Shown piece after piece: positions 1-12,075 of a DNA stretch of 64,000 nucleotides. The DNA is from Paramecium octaurelia (Eukaryota > Ciliophora > Oligohymenophorea > Peniculida > Parameciidae), in the NCBI GenBank assembly GCA_905182995.1, contig CAJJDP010000039.1:525660-589659 (forward strand). The letters are read 5' to 3'. The notes beneath the pieces were generated by a model. That model did not search any database, was not told the DNA's origin, and saw nothing but the letters and a program-made list of their open reading frames with translations. Position 1 is the first letter of the stretch. Every line of letters begins with the position of its first letter. The translations under genes were made by a program, and so were the position numbers.

Positions 1-627
1 TCAGATGAATGCTAACTTACTTTTGAACTTGTTGAAAATGTATGCTATAATTTAAATCAAGATAATTAACTATTATTAGAAAATCAATCCTCAAGATGAT
101 AAGAAAGAAATCAACAGCTAATTTTATAAAGTCGAAGAGGCCGCTGTTTGTTTCAAAGTGATATGTCATTATATGGATTAATTGACAATTGAACATGAGG
201 AATTATTAAATTAATATTAAAATTTAGAATAACAATTAATTTAAAAAGAAGCTGAAACCAGAAGACATATATAGATTGAATAGCAATTAAAACTCTATGC
301 TGAAAGTTTATTAGAGAATTCTGAAGAATGTTAAAAATAGATGGACAGTTTAAATTCTTAAATTATAGTACATATATTAAATATAAGTCAATCTAAAAAG
401 AAAATATTAGCCTAAAATAATAATTGAGAGCATATAAAAATGACAGAGTGTAAACAGATACTAGTTAGGAGAGACTGATAACTTTGATTTCTCAATAGAA
501 ATCCTTAATTAATGAAATTTCATTCAAAAACTCCAAAAAAAGATCTTTAGAATCATAAAAGTATAAATTTATTAATGTTTTAGATTTAGAATATCATAAA
601 CTCAAAATAATGATAGAATGTAAATGA
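1..627 (+). CDS. Coiled-coil protein, 5' end outside window
   Basis: The frame is open from the window edge with Gln-coded TAA/TAG and ends at TGA 625-627. A 20-nt intron (368-387, gtac...aag) is needed to avoid an early TGA at 425-427; its AAG end is slightly unusual, so the last exon is less certain. The protein is rich in Glu, Lys and Gln with heptad-like stretches (EEAAVCFKVICHYMDQ, then EELLNQYQNLEQQLIQKEAE), so it should form a coiled coil. No catalytic motif is visible and I do not recognise the family. It is convergent with the MORN gene, 237 nt away. Confidence 0.7.
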
Positions 628-864
628 TTTGTAATATATATTAAAAAAAACCATCTCTGCAACTTAAACAAAGATCAAACACTATTCATGTAACAGATTT
701 TCCATCAAAATTTTAAAAGTTATAGAAATAAAGGACTAACATTTGATAATATAATTATGTATCTTGTAATATATGGAGATTTAAATTAGAATTAAGTTTA
801 ACTTTAGTCATTCACACAAATGAAATCAGTTAATGTGTTTCAGATATTTAGTTAAATCACATAA
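628..864. other. Intergenic spacer between convergent genes
   Basis: AT-rich sequence between two stop codons. I see no gene or structured element in it. Confidence 0.6.
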
Positions 865-1999
865 TCAAATCCATTTAAGCCTTTTGCCGTTACACCATTC
901 TCCTTTCCTTTTTTACCCTGTCGAACTAGTATATTCACCTATTCCATGCATTTTTCCATTTAACCACTAGCCTGAATAGCATCGAGAATCAGCTTAATAA
1001 TTGAACATAAAAGTACGCCATGTGATAATTCCGAATCCATGTTTTTTATCATCCAAGTATGATCCTTCATATCGAGTTCCATCTTACCAGATCATTACAC
1101 CTTTTCCATTCATCTTACTGGCTTCCCACAGACCTATATATTATTTAGTATTAGGCCAAGTGTATTTACTAGAAACAATAGTTTAGTATGTACCCTTTTC
1201 CTGAAAAATAGTTATTGTGAAAATGGCCTTCATATGATGAACCATCTGGAAATTAAAAAATTCCTTCTCCAAATTTTTTACCATTTTGAAATTATCCTTT
1301 AAATATTGAAGAATCTTTGAAATATTCCTCACCATACCCATGTTATTTATCATTTGCCCAATTTCCTTTGTATTTGGTTCCATCAGAATGGTAATACTCT
1401 CCATATCCATGAACTAAAATTAGAAATACTTATTACGTTAATCGTCTAGCCATTCACCAACATAATAATCTCCGTCAGGATATATCATTCTACCTTTACC
1501 ATTAGATTTTCCTTTAACGAAATAGCCTTCATAGAATGCTCCATTCTTCATTATCTATGCGCCTAAAAGTATTAGTTGTTGCTACCTTTTCCTTCTCTTA
1601 AGCCTTCAATCCAAGTGCCTTGATACAAGGATCCATTTTTTAGCTCATAAACTCCATAAAAGTAGCCTTCTCTTTCTTCGAGATCTAAAGGTGGTAATTC
1701 GTTCTATAATTCCTATGATATTAAGGTTAACTTTTTACTCTAACTTTTTCTGATATCGTTTCAAAAATTTTGGTTGTTTCCCAAGCTTCTGCTTTATTAG
1801 GCCTATGCAATTCCAGCTCTAATGAATCTTCCATTTATTTTGTTTTGGCTTGTGAAAATGCCTTGTCTGCTTCCAATGGATGGGTCGCCTAATTCGCGTT
1901 AATCTATTCTTCTGTAATCATCTATGGTTTCTGATACAAGTTTAGGGGAGGAATCTCACTTGTGATAGGAATTTATTCTTGACATGAACATTACCCCAT
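865..1999 (-). CDS. MORN-repeat protein
   Basis: Removing five introns of 26, 23, 23, 25 and 24 nt gives one 337-aa frame from ATG at 1999 to TGA at 865. After about 120 polar residues there are roughly nine MORN repeats of about 23 residues, for example SLYQGTWIEGLREGKG, DYYVGEWLDDQLHGYGEY and TRYEGSYLDDKKHGFG. MORN repeats form elongated beta-hairpin rods that bind membranes or other proteins; in ciliates they are common in cilium, cortex and basal-body proteins, and some sit on lipid kinases. No kinase or other enzyme domain is present here, so a scaffold role is inferred. It is divergent from the RMC1 homologue, with 99 nt between start codons. Confidence 0.9.
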
Positions 2000-2098
2000 T
2001 TATGATTAAATAATTTCTCTAATTACGGGACGATACAAATAATAATAATCAATAAACTATTATAATTTACTGTTCCTAAATAAATATATATTATTTTA

Positions 2099-4513
2099 AT
2101 GTCTTTAGCCAAATTCATACAATATATTGAAATAAGCTTTTTGAATGAATTTTGGAATGCTCTCATGCCGGAATCGCAAGTAAGACCTTCTTTTCAATAA
2201 TGCCTTAGGTATTTTATGATCGTGGAAACGAGATTTTCATTTTCAGAGAATTAACTCAAATATTTATAATCTTCAAAAATCAACTACAAACAGTGGTGAG
2301 AATTAAGATCCCACATATTGGACCGATTTACAGCATGAATGTCCAATAGGATCTATCATATGTTGCATATTAAACAACTGAAAACCAATTGGTAATTTGT
2401 TCTCAAGAAATGCTTAGTACTTGTTTTCGACAAAAGCAAATAGGCAATTCAATTACACAGTTCAAACAGAGAAGAATTCATAAATTATATAGTTTGAATG
2501 GGCCAAAGGTTGTTTGGGACTATTTGACATACTCGTGGTTGAAAATCACGGAATACATCTCCTTAAAATAGAGGATTAAGTGAGGAAAGTCAAGTTTTTA
2601 TAACAAAAGATCAGTTGGTGTTGGTATGAACCAAAAAATGAGGTGCTGGCCACCTGCAGCACTCATCATAATGGCTTGATATCCACATATTACTTTAAGG
2701 AAAAGCGAAAAGATTTCAAATTCAAAGGGCAGGATTTTCCTTTAGAAGATTTCGAACCAAAAGAAGGTACTTCAGCCTTTGCTTCACTATTTAAATCCAA
2801 AAAAACAGACACCTAACTATTTAGTGCTCCCACCGATAAGAAAAACAAAGATTTAAGTTAAGATGACTAACAAATCGACTCAATTTATAGAGTCTATTTA
2901 ATATACTTGTATGGGAAATCACTCTTGGCCTATTCGAATTCAACAACTGGTCACTTGTTATTCTATTAACTATAATATGAGAAAATAACTAAGAAGGATC
3001 CACTTAAATTTTATCCTGACAGTGCTGTAATTCATTTTTATTAGATCTTAGGTTAATCTTTCAGTTGTTGATAATCTCATAGTCTTATCTTCTTATAACG
3101 AAAAAGTGTCTATTTACTTCGATATCCAATACAAAAAAAATCCTGATGTTCCCCTAGAAAAACCCTAATGCATCTTATAATATTAAGAAACTTAGCCTAA
3201 TAAATATCAAGAAACAGAAAAGAAGCAGGGCATTCAGAATGATTAGACATAGAATTAATCATCAGCAATGAAAGAGCAAAAATAGGAACTTGATGAAAAA
3301 GGTGATGTGAAGGAGGAGGATGAATCGAAATAGAATTAGAAATAGAATGTAACATAAATGGAACAGTAAGATCATAAATAAAATTAAATTCAGAATTCAC
3401 ATATTTAATAAAATGAGGAAGTTCAATAGTATGGTGCTTCTTAGTTTATTTATGATGTTTAAACTTTAATCCAAGAAATCAGATAGTCTGAAGAGTTTTC
3501 TCAAACATTCTAAGTGAAAATGAAACTTCATCAACTCTCACGAAATCATGCTTAATTAAAGGAAGAATAAAGCAATATTTGTAATATTTATGTTAATATT
3601 TAGATGAATAGAGTTGTATTTATTAGTAGGATGACTTGATAATTAATTACAAAGACAAATAGATTTACTAATTTAAGTTAAATTTAAAATACTTACCAAA
3701 GATCTTTAATGAATATTCAGATGCATTTTGTGCATTATTAGGGAGAAACGATTGTAAAAATGCCGTCTTTCAATTCTTAATATAATTGGCATTGAATAAT
3801 GAGCCAATTTAGCTCTTTTCCTAAATCTACAAATACATTTTAGATATTTATGTAAGATCCTTGTAAGAAAAAACAGGAAATACTCCAGCAGAAAAACTAT
3901 AAAATGGATTCACTGTACTATAGCCATCAGATTTAGCAACCCATTTTTTTAAATGCTTATCTGAGGATGGAAACATGAAGAAATAATTCTTAATTGAAAT
4001 TCTGATTGAGTTTATTCGAAAATTCTAGGAGAAGCTAAAGGATTACAGGATTTCAATCAGCGAAATCTAAAATCTATTAATCAAATTATTAATCAAGACT
4101 AATAGATATACTCAATTGCATTTTCTAATTCAATATCAAGTTTTAACTGATAACCTAGACTTTGCAAAACTATTGACTGAAATCAGCAGCAAAGAAATTA
4201 TTGATTAAAGGAATCTATAACCTTACGAACCAGCTTTCTAGTTAGGAGCAGATATGTACTTCAGATTATAAAGGTATGAAGAACTTCTAGAATAATTGTT
4301 AAAATTTGGAAAAGTATATGCATAACGTTATTTTAGTTTCATGACGCAGCCTTTTTACTTTAAAAGATACCAAATATAAGAATGAAATTTGAACCAATCT
4401 AACACGGCATCAGATATGCTGATTGCTCAAAAGAGGATTTGATTGTATTCTTAGAAGATGCATATAGAAAATAAAAAACTCAATTTAGTAGTGCAGAAGT
4501 GAAAGCTTTATGA
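2099..4513 (+). CDS. RMC1: RMC1 homologue (Mic1 domain), Mon1-Ccz1 regulator
   Basis: Spliced with introns of 29, 26, 25, about 23 (a 20-nt alternative exists) and 23 nt, this gives about 762 aa. The N-terminal half matches the beta-propeller-like part of animal RMC1/C18orf8 as I remember it: NSQIIQFEWAKGCLGL followed by VVENHGIHLLKIED, then WYEPKNEVLATC. A Gln/Glu-rich low-complexity insert lies near residues 330-430. The C-terminal helical part (FLIQYQVLTDNLDFAKLL, then HDAAFLLQKI) corresponds to the Mic1/CHC-like domain. RMC1 is the third subunit of the Mon1-Ccz1 Rab7 exchange factor in animals, acting at late endosomes; that role is inferred here by homology. It ends 41 nt from the convergent TmcB-like gene. 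Confidence 0.82.
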
Positions 4514-4554
4514 TAATTTAAATTGTTAAATTTATTAATATAGATATTTTGTAT

Positions 4555-7500
4555 TCAAAGTAATTGCAATCTATAAATCAATTCTTTCAATTAAATCTCT
4601 AGGGTCTCACTAAATATTAATGCTTCAAATGGTATCAAATGCACAATGCCCTTTAGAGATTTAAATAGCCAAGCCAAATATGGTCTATAAAAACCATAGA
4701 GGAATACTAAAATCAGAGCAATGTAACAAAAATAGCAGATTGATAAAAACTAATATACTCCAAACATAATATACTTTGATGACAGTATTTGTGAAATCAG
4801 CCTAAGAGTCTGCACTTTAACTAAATTGTTTTGAGAGGGTAAAGAATACTCTTGTCACTATTTGAGACCCTTCTTATTCGTAATAATTGATTTCCACACG
4901 TTTGGTAAAATTGTTGATTGATTGCTGTGTTTTAAAGGAATTTGATATATAATTTAACGTCGAAATCATACCTTATCTTAATGTTCCGTCAAATGCCAAG
5001 TAGCAATATCTAGAAGTCAAGTCCTGGAATCTCTATGAGGTTTATTTATATTTTTACTTCATCTATAAACTAACAGAGGTTCTCCTTGCTTATGTCATTA
5101 AACAACGTAATGAATTCATCATCTATCAAATACTAATTGAAATTCACCATGTCCGATAATTCTATGTAATCTTAGATAGACTATTATGCTTAATCAATAA
5201 GCGTATAGAGTTCATTTTTATCTTGATTGGTCAAAAATGTAAAGTTGTTCCATCTAAAAAATATTTCCCTATATAAGTATAAGTTACCAGTTCGTAATTT
5301 AAAGTCTTGGATTTACCCAAATAAGCTTAATGTATCATTGTACTTGCTTAAGTAAAGGTGAGAAGAGATGAAAATTAGAATAAAATAGAAAGTAATAACA
5401 ATAAATAAACATACTAAAATTAAATAGTTTAGTAACTTTTAGTTGTTCAAAGATCCTATATGCAATTTAAGGTATCTTTACCCTTAAAATTTGAGGGGTT
5501 TGGATAAATAGGAAAATGATCGATCGATAGGATCATATTGTTATAGACAATGACGATCCAATTTGTATTGATTCTTATAGTTTGTGAATTTATCGATTTC
5601 CGATTCTATCATTTCATAACTCATAGTGTTTAACAATAAAAACAACATGTCGATTTGAATGAAATAATAGATCTAATAACATTAAATTATTATGTAGAGT
5701 AAGAGCACAATAAAAAATCCAAGAAATGAAATAACTTTCCATTTCATATCAATATAGTCTTTATTCTCCTTAGAGTAATTAGATAAGGTGTTTGTGATAT
5801 TTTGACATTGTTTATGCAAGTGAAAATAGTTAGCAAACAGAGAAACCTGATATGGTTTGCCAGAAGTACTTTCTCGATAATAAAATGTCATCATTTGAGA
5901 ATATTGATATTATAATATTACATATAAGGCATCTCTAAAAGATAGATTCATAGGGTATATTGATGTCTCATTCTCCTCCATAAAATACATAGTAATAGTT
6001 TAATCATTAAGGAAGTCTCGTAAATAATCGTTGTTTAATTATTCATAAAAGCTGTCCTTCAATTCTTCAAATCCAAGATCAATATATTAATAATAAGGTT
6101 CAGTTAAGTCCTGCAATCTATCTTAAGGTATGAACCCCTCTCTCTACATTTATTGATAGGCTGTAATGGTTACTCGCATTGAAAAAAATAAATCATGAGG
6201 AGCCATGATGGCTGCATGAAAAGTTAACATTTCCATTAGAAATTTAAGATTTACAACATCTGATATCATGGAAATGTTGAATAGAAAAATGAACAATACA
6301 AATATCGAATGCCATAACACTACAAGAAAAAAGAATTTTTATAGATATCTTGGAGATTTTACTGCTAAAATAGATTAAATTAACTGGTATTTTTTATTGA
6401 CTTATGCATTTTCCAAATATGCTTCACTATAAATTGTAGTTTTTTTAATTTTTCTACGCACTTAGGCATCATCAATCTTATTGGACATAGCAAAGACTTA
6501 TTCTGGTTAATCAAAATTATTACAATCAGCAAAAAATAATTGCTAATTATTGTTTACTAAACTTTGTTATTATTTAAAAGATTAAATAGTCATCATATTC
6601 TTATTTATACTGTATTTTCTATTATTTTAATCGGTAGTCTAAATTTAAGTTAGGGCTATTGATTATGGCATATTCTAATCAGAAAAATTAATAGCATTTA
6701 TTTTTTCAATCCCTGCTTAATCAGTTTGATCAACCAAATATTTACTCTCATCATTAAGTTTAGGTTGAGATATAGGAATTCTTACAAGTGAATGACTAGC
6801 TTATTATTATTCAGCCATTTTCACTACATTTATAACAAAGTATTCGTAATTTGCAATTCTATTTTTTGTTATAAGCAAATCACATTCTGTATGTACATAA
6901 TTAAGTGTGAGCTAAGCATCACCAGATAAGAAGGATCTCTAAGTTTATATATTGTATTATGGTTTTGGTAAAATAAGTACACTTTGATTGAGTTTTGAAT
7001 ATTTTATTTTATTTTATCGAATGAATCTCACAAAATTTGGATATATTTTAGTTATTTATAAATTTTCGTACTTCTCCTATTAACATAAAGTCTCTATATC
7101 ACTTTCAAACCAACCTATCAACGTTAGTAAATTTTATGTGAATGTACATCTTAGACTCACTCCATCCACAATAATATAAACCTAATCCTAGGAAGCCTCT
7201 TATAAGAATGTAGCAAATGTGATATTCTAATTGACAAATTTATTTGTGATAATGAAACACATATTTATTGGAGTTAGGAGCTAATTCTTATTTTTGATAT
7301 AATTGATATCAAACATCTAATAATATTTTGCCTCCCCTGTTTCAAAAAACCTCTTTACTAAATTACAATGATGCTGTACAAGGTACTTTGGCAATAGATC
7401 ATTGAATTGATGTTCTTCAGTATGTTAAACCCCTCCCCCATAAAAATGAAAAAACTTATTAGAGAATTACTACACTTTCAGAGTCTCCATATCATCCTTA

Positions 7501-9017
7501 ACTTCCAAGATTAGATAATGAACATTTGAGGAATTGATATTAAAATTCTTGACATGCTAGAATTGCAATTTCTATGCCTCAAAAAAGTCTGAATTTCTAA
7601 AGAAATGTATAGCCTTTTTGTAATCACACAACACTTCACCATAGAAGAAACATACAATCCTATGTAGTTTAAAACAAGGCTTATGCTTATATGCTAAAGC
7701 TATCTATTTTTGCAATTCGTATAAGTTATAACACAATTTATACACTTTATTATGTAAAACACTTATCTATTCATTTATCATAGTTGTTTATACAATCATT
7801 TAATAGAATTGTAATTTTTCCTCAATCAAATCAAAGATCAATTTTTCTTTTTAAGTCAACATTATGTCAAGTTCAATATTTTATTCGATGTAATCTGAGA
7901 TAAATGATTTTTAGGCTGCATAAAGAGAAGTACCTAATGATGCATTTATCTTGCTCTTAGCCTAATTAAATATAAATGTTAATTTCACAATCTCTAAATA
8001 ACTGAATTTTAAATTGTAAACTGAAAACATTTATAATAAGGAGTTATTCTATTCAAAACACTCCTACAGAACAGTCTAGTTCATGGTTGATAGATCATAA
8101 TTGTGTGTTTAAGTTATTTAATCCCTAGAAAATGATAAAGAATTTAATTTGTTGTTTTCATTGTTTTTGCAATTATAATTCAAATAGCAAAGGAGTTTAA
8201 CAGATCTCATTATTAATCCAAAATCATAAAGCATAAATGCATATTATAAGAGTACTTAATTTTCGAATTCTTATTTTTGATTGTACTGAAATAACTATGT
8301 AAATTATTTCATTTTTTTCATTGTAAATTCTCGATAAATCTATAGAGTTATTCCACATGTCTAGGAAGGGTACATTATGTATTAATGACCGCAGTAACAG
8401 CATTTGACATCTTTGCAATTTGATCTATGATCAGATGCTATAAGAGATTTAATGATGATTTCTGACTGCTTTGAATTCAAATCTTTATTCATCAATTTTA
8501 TTAAGGAGTACTTGATTTGCCAGATTGAAGTAAATTCTTACTTAAATAGCAATTTTAATTATAAACTATTAAAATATTAATTATAATTATTAATAATGTA
8601 AAATATTAGCATGCCAAGAATTAACAGTGGTAATAAAATTTGATTCAGCATCTGCTCTGTGAAAATTAAAGCATGTAAATGGAAGGCAATATTGATTGAA
8701 ATTGCTATGAAAGTTGGCTATTATTAAAAAGTTAAATTAAGAGTAAAATATTTAAATTAATCATAAATTAATACGATTTATGTTAATATTACTACAAGGG
8801 TTTACATATATATTACATATTCCAAATTCACCAATATTACTTAAAAGATTTATAATAGTATTAGCATATGATAAATAACACGTGGCTTCGTGAGTCTTGT
8901 TCTTTCGATATCCTAGACTTGATGTGTAATAGACTGATCAAAATAGTATAAGGTAAATATTGATTCCAGCAATAAAATAAATATAGTTATAAAATTGATT
9001 ATGATGTGAATGATCAT
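4555..9017 (-). CDS. Large multi-pass membrane protein, TmcB-like with PAS-like region
   Basis: One frame runs from ATG 9017 with two introns of 25 nt near the 3' end, giving about 1470 aa. The N-terminal 150 residues are mostly hydrophobic helices. A polar segment carries a Cys/His cluster (SDHRSNCKDVKCCYCGH), then helical repeats, a PAS-like stretch near residues 560-640 (FDINYIKNKNQLLTP, ending GWFESDIETL), and C-terminal membrane helices near 900, 1100, 1205 and 1420. This matches the TmcB/TmcC-type layout widespread in ciliates, recalled from memory. The last exons (GMISTLNYISNSFKTQ and VEINYYEQEGSQIVTRV) fit that family's membrane-proximal domain. Function is unknown; a sensory or signalling role is inference. 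The frame is open upstream to an ATG inside the neighbouring gene, so the start is not firm. Confidence 0.83.
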
Positions 9018-9030
9018 TATTTTCTCCTCC

Positions 9031-10495
9031 TCAAATTATTGAATTTATTTTCTTAAACTCGTCATACAGAACAGATTTAGTAACATAAATAAATAGGTGC
9101 TCATCAATTTTTAATACAATGTATAGATGAGACTCAAGAACTTTAACAACAAATTCTTCTAAATCAATTTAATAAACCTGTCCTAAGTTTGTTACTTTTT
9201 GTATTGGTAAAATAGAAGAACCCAAATTACCTTATGCAACATAAACATAATTAAAGGTATCAGATGCATATAAGTGCTTAGAATAAGCATTAATAAAATA
9301 CTTAGAAATTATGATATCAGGCCTAAAAATTAGAATTAAAAACTGATAAATCCAATTTTACTTTAGATTTTTGAAATTCTCTGATTCCAACGTGATGAGC
9401 AATGGATAAAGAGTAATAATAAAATGTAAAACCATAGATATATTCTTCGAAATTGATAAATTAGTTCTCAAAATGAACGTAATTGTAATATAGTGTGTTA
9501 GAAGGATGTGCTTTTCTTTCGACATAGAATCCAAATATATGAACTTCAAATAAAAAACTCTTATTTATTAATTAAAATAAATCAATCTCATAGTGGTGTA
9601 TTCATTGGATTCATTTGAAATGTGCTTTAATATTTCCTCGATTTTCTTGGGATGATCCCTCTTTAAGAATCTATAAAATTGTATTTAAATTCCTCCACAG
9701 TATTTGTATTTTGCCAGTCTCCCCATATACTATGATGGTTTTGTTAAAACTATGAAGAGCAGTGAGCACTGCATGTCTTGTTGTATTATCCTATACTTCT
9801 TCTTGTGATTCATTTCCGCTCTCCAAATGTCTCCTAATCACAAAAAATCTGTCTTTACGAATAGTATAAACTCGAAATATTTGATCCAGAGCATTTTGAA
9901 GAGTTCCTAAACAACCCCAATAGTTACACAATGCATATCGTTTAGTTTGATTATGTGTACGATTAAGATAATCATCCATATATCCCTTATTTCTACAATT
10001 CTAAAGGTTGAACTTTTAGTTTACATAAAATAAATTTAGTCTCAATAAATAATTACCATGAAACACCTAAATAAATTCAAGACCTTACAACAAATTTGTA
10101 AATCTTTCAAATTGAGATGAAGATTTTTCGTTAAATAATAATCCTAATGTAATGCTATAATGAATTATTTTATAGTATTATATTTACTATTAGTACTCAA
10201 TACAAAGATGTTATTGTTAATTTAAGGGTTAAATTAGAATTGAAATATTCTTAAATTGACTTAATTTGATGTTAATTTTATTAACCTGAAGTTTATTGAA
10301 TTAAATACTATTTTATATATAATAATATAATGTTTTAACAAAGGGTCCTTAAAAGTATGAAATTTCATCTAAAATCGATACAATTCGTTAAGTTTATATC
10401 CAAATGAGAAGATCCCTCTACAATTTTCGTTCAAATTCTATGTTATATTCAAAATTTGAGTTGAATTGCAATCGAAAGATGGATGATAATGCCAT
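9031..10495 (-). CDS. Unrecognised protein with a probable frameshift
   Basis: ATG at 10495 opens a frame that runs through RFTNLLQGLEFIQVFHGN and CNYWGCLGTLQNALDQIF. A 28-nt intron (gtggagg...tatag) then leads to RDHPKKIEEILKHISNES. Near 9555 the well-composed frame (EVHIFGFYVERKAHPSN, then EYIYGFTFYYYSLSIAHH) is one base out of register at a run of six T, and no GT...AG intron can reconcile them. An alternative open frame also exists there. The frame returns before SDTFNYVYVAQGNLGSS and stops at 9031, only 13 nt upstream of the next start. I do not recognise a family. It may be a recent pseudogene, an assembly indel, or a gene whose structure I have wrong. Confidence 0.55.
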
Positions 10496-10532
10496 GAAAA
10501 AATATTTAATAATAACTTAACAATTAAAGGTG

Positions 10533-11072
10533 TCATTCATCATTAGCGTATGAAGTTTTTAAAAGATCTTTAAATTCCCCAAATTCGATTAGGCCTGAAT
10601 TGTCCTTGTCCACATCCCTGATAAGACTTTCGATATCAATTGTTAACTCGAATTCAGATTTAATAATTTATACTAGTTTATCTGTACTTATCTATTGATT
10701 TATGAAATATTAATACTGATCCTGTCTTATCTGGGTTTCCTCCCATTGCAACAAAGGCATCGATTGTGTCTTAGTCATCATCTAAAATGATTAAGATATT
10801 AATAGATACCATCTTAGTTAGAATACTTAAATTTCCAATAGACACCTAAGAAATCACTAAATCTTATAAGTCCTGTATTGGTTTCCTCTACCTCACTTAT
10901 GATTTTGTAGAGTTCATTTTCTGATGGTTTGAAACCGATTTTTTCTAAAGCAATTTTTAAATCCTGGCCTCGAATGGCACCAACTCCATCCTAGATCAAA
11001 TATTGATTTTACTTCATCCATTTCAGCAAATGCCCTTTAACACATATCGATGTCTTCCTCAGTTAAATTCAT
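10533..11072 (-). CDS. EF-hand protein, calmodulin-like (paralogue A)
   Basis: Introns of 22, 28 and 25 nt give 154 aa starting MNLTEEDIDMCQRAFAEMD. The C-terminal EF-hand loop is canonical (DVDKDNSGLIEFGEF); the preceding loops are degenerate (for example GNPDKTGSISTD), so perhaps one strong calcium site remains. It is a close relative of the gene at 11429-11939: both share IDAFVAMGGN, KSEFELTIDIE or KNEFELTIDIE, and IEFGEFK. Calmodulin-type proteins of this size occur as axonemal dynein light or docking chains and as free sensors; which applies here is not visible. It ends 37 nt from the start codon of the unrecognised gene on the same strand. Confidence 0.88.
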
Positions 11073-11428
11073 ATATAAATTTTTTGTTAATTAATAAAAT
11101 TATTTCTTTATATGGTTTTTTTAGGATGATCCTCATCAATTTAAATATAGAAATGGACAGATACAAACAGTATGAATTCCATTTAAAGATGTTATCAATT
11201 TATTGATTCCCTCTCTTTCATAATATTTGAAGTTTGGATTACCATTAACAATGTTCATCGTGTTTAATGAATTACTCAATGAGTATTTTGACAAGCCTAG
11301 TTAATATTAAAAAGACCAGAGGGAATCACTATAATATATTGTTTTTAGATGGAAGTCTACTTTGAGATTATTATATTATATAAATAGGATTAGAATTATA
11401 GCAATATATTTAAATATATTTTTCAACA
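11073..11428. other. Spacer between the two EF-hand genes
   Basis: About 355 nt of AT-rich DNA upstream of paralogue A. Only short open stretches without a convincing start or composition are present; I support no gene here. Confidence 0.6.
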
Positions 11429-11939
11429 TCAAGGAATGTCATTTTCATCATCTTATAAATAATTAGTCTTTAGTAATTCTTTAAACTCACCGAATTCAAT
11501 GACTCCTGATCCATCTGTGTCTACTTCTTTGATCAATCCTTCAATGTCGATCGTTAATTCGAATTCGTTCTTAATAATCCTGATTAGCTTTTCAGCATCT
11601 ACATTTCCAGTTGTATCTTCATTCCCACCCATGGCTACAAATGCATCAATCATATCTTAATCATCATCTTATAAACCAGCATATTTAAGTTTGGCAAATA
11701 AAGTCAAAAACTCCTTAAATTTGATGCGACCTCTGTTTCCATCATCAATTTCACTAATTAATTTATGAACCTTGTGTGGTTTCTACTTTAAACCGACCAT
11801 TTCTAAAGCAAGTTCCAAATCATCTGCCATAATTTCGCCCTCTCCTCTCTAAAATGGATAATAGATTATTTAAATTTACATCATCCAAATCATTGAAAGC
11901 TCGCTGACATTGTTCAATATCTTCTTCTTACAAATTCAT
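11429..11939 (-). CDS. EF-hand protein, calmodulin-like (paralogue B)
   Basis: ATG at 11939, one 31-nt intron after AFNDLDD, and TGA at 11429 give 159 aa. EF-hand 4 is canonical (DTDGSGVIEFGEF). EF-hand 1 is interrupted by the intron (DLDDRGEGEI) and the middle loops (DDGNRGRIKF, GNEDTTGNVD) are partly degenerate. It shares its layout with paralogue A, including an intron in the first loop at the same place, so the two arose by tandem duplication. B keeps only that intron, while A has two more, indicating intron gain or loss since duplication. A calcium-sensor role, possibly ciliary, is inferred from family and organism only. Confidence 0.9.
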
Positions 11940-12075
11940 GATATTTAAGTTTTATTTAATATTAATATTTATTTTAGATTTCAATATCAATTTATACATT
12001 AAGAAATAGAGTAAACTATGATTATCTTATTTTACACATTTTAGATAATTATATTTAATCATATTTTTATTTATT

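Noticed and set aside
1183-1410. Minus-strand ORF starting MDMESITILMEPNTK
   Set aside because: It is an out-of-frame reading of MORN repeats; the true frame gives GEYYHSDGTKYKGNW.
9358-9549. Open frame MKFIYLDSMSKEKHILL as the true continuation of the 9-10.5 kb gene
   Set aside because: Not excluded, but its codon composition is poorer than the alternative frame (EVHIFGFYVERK), so a frameshift is preferred.
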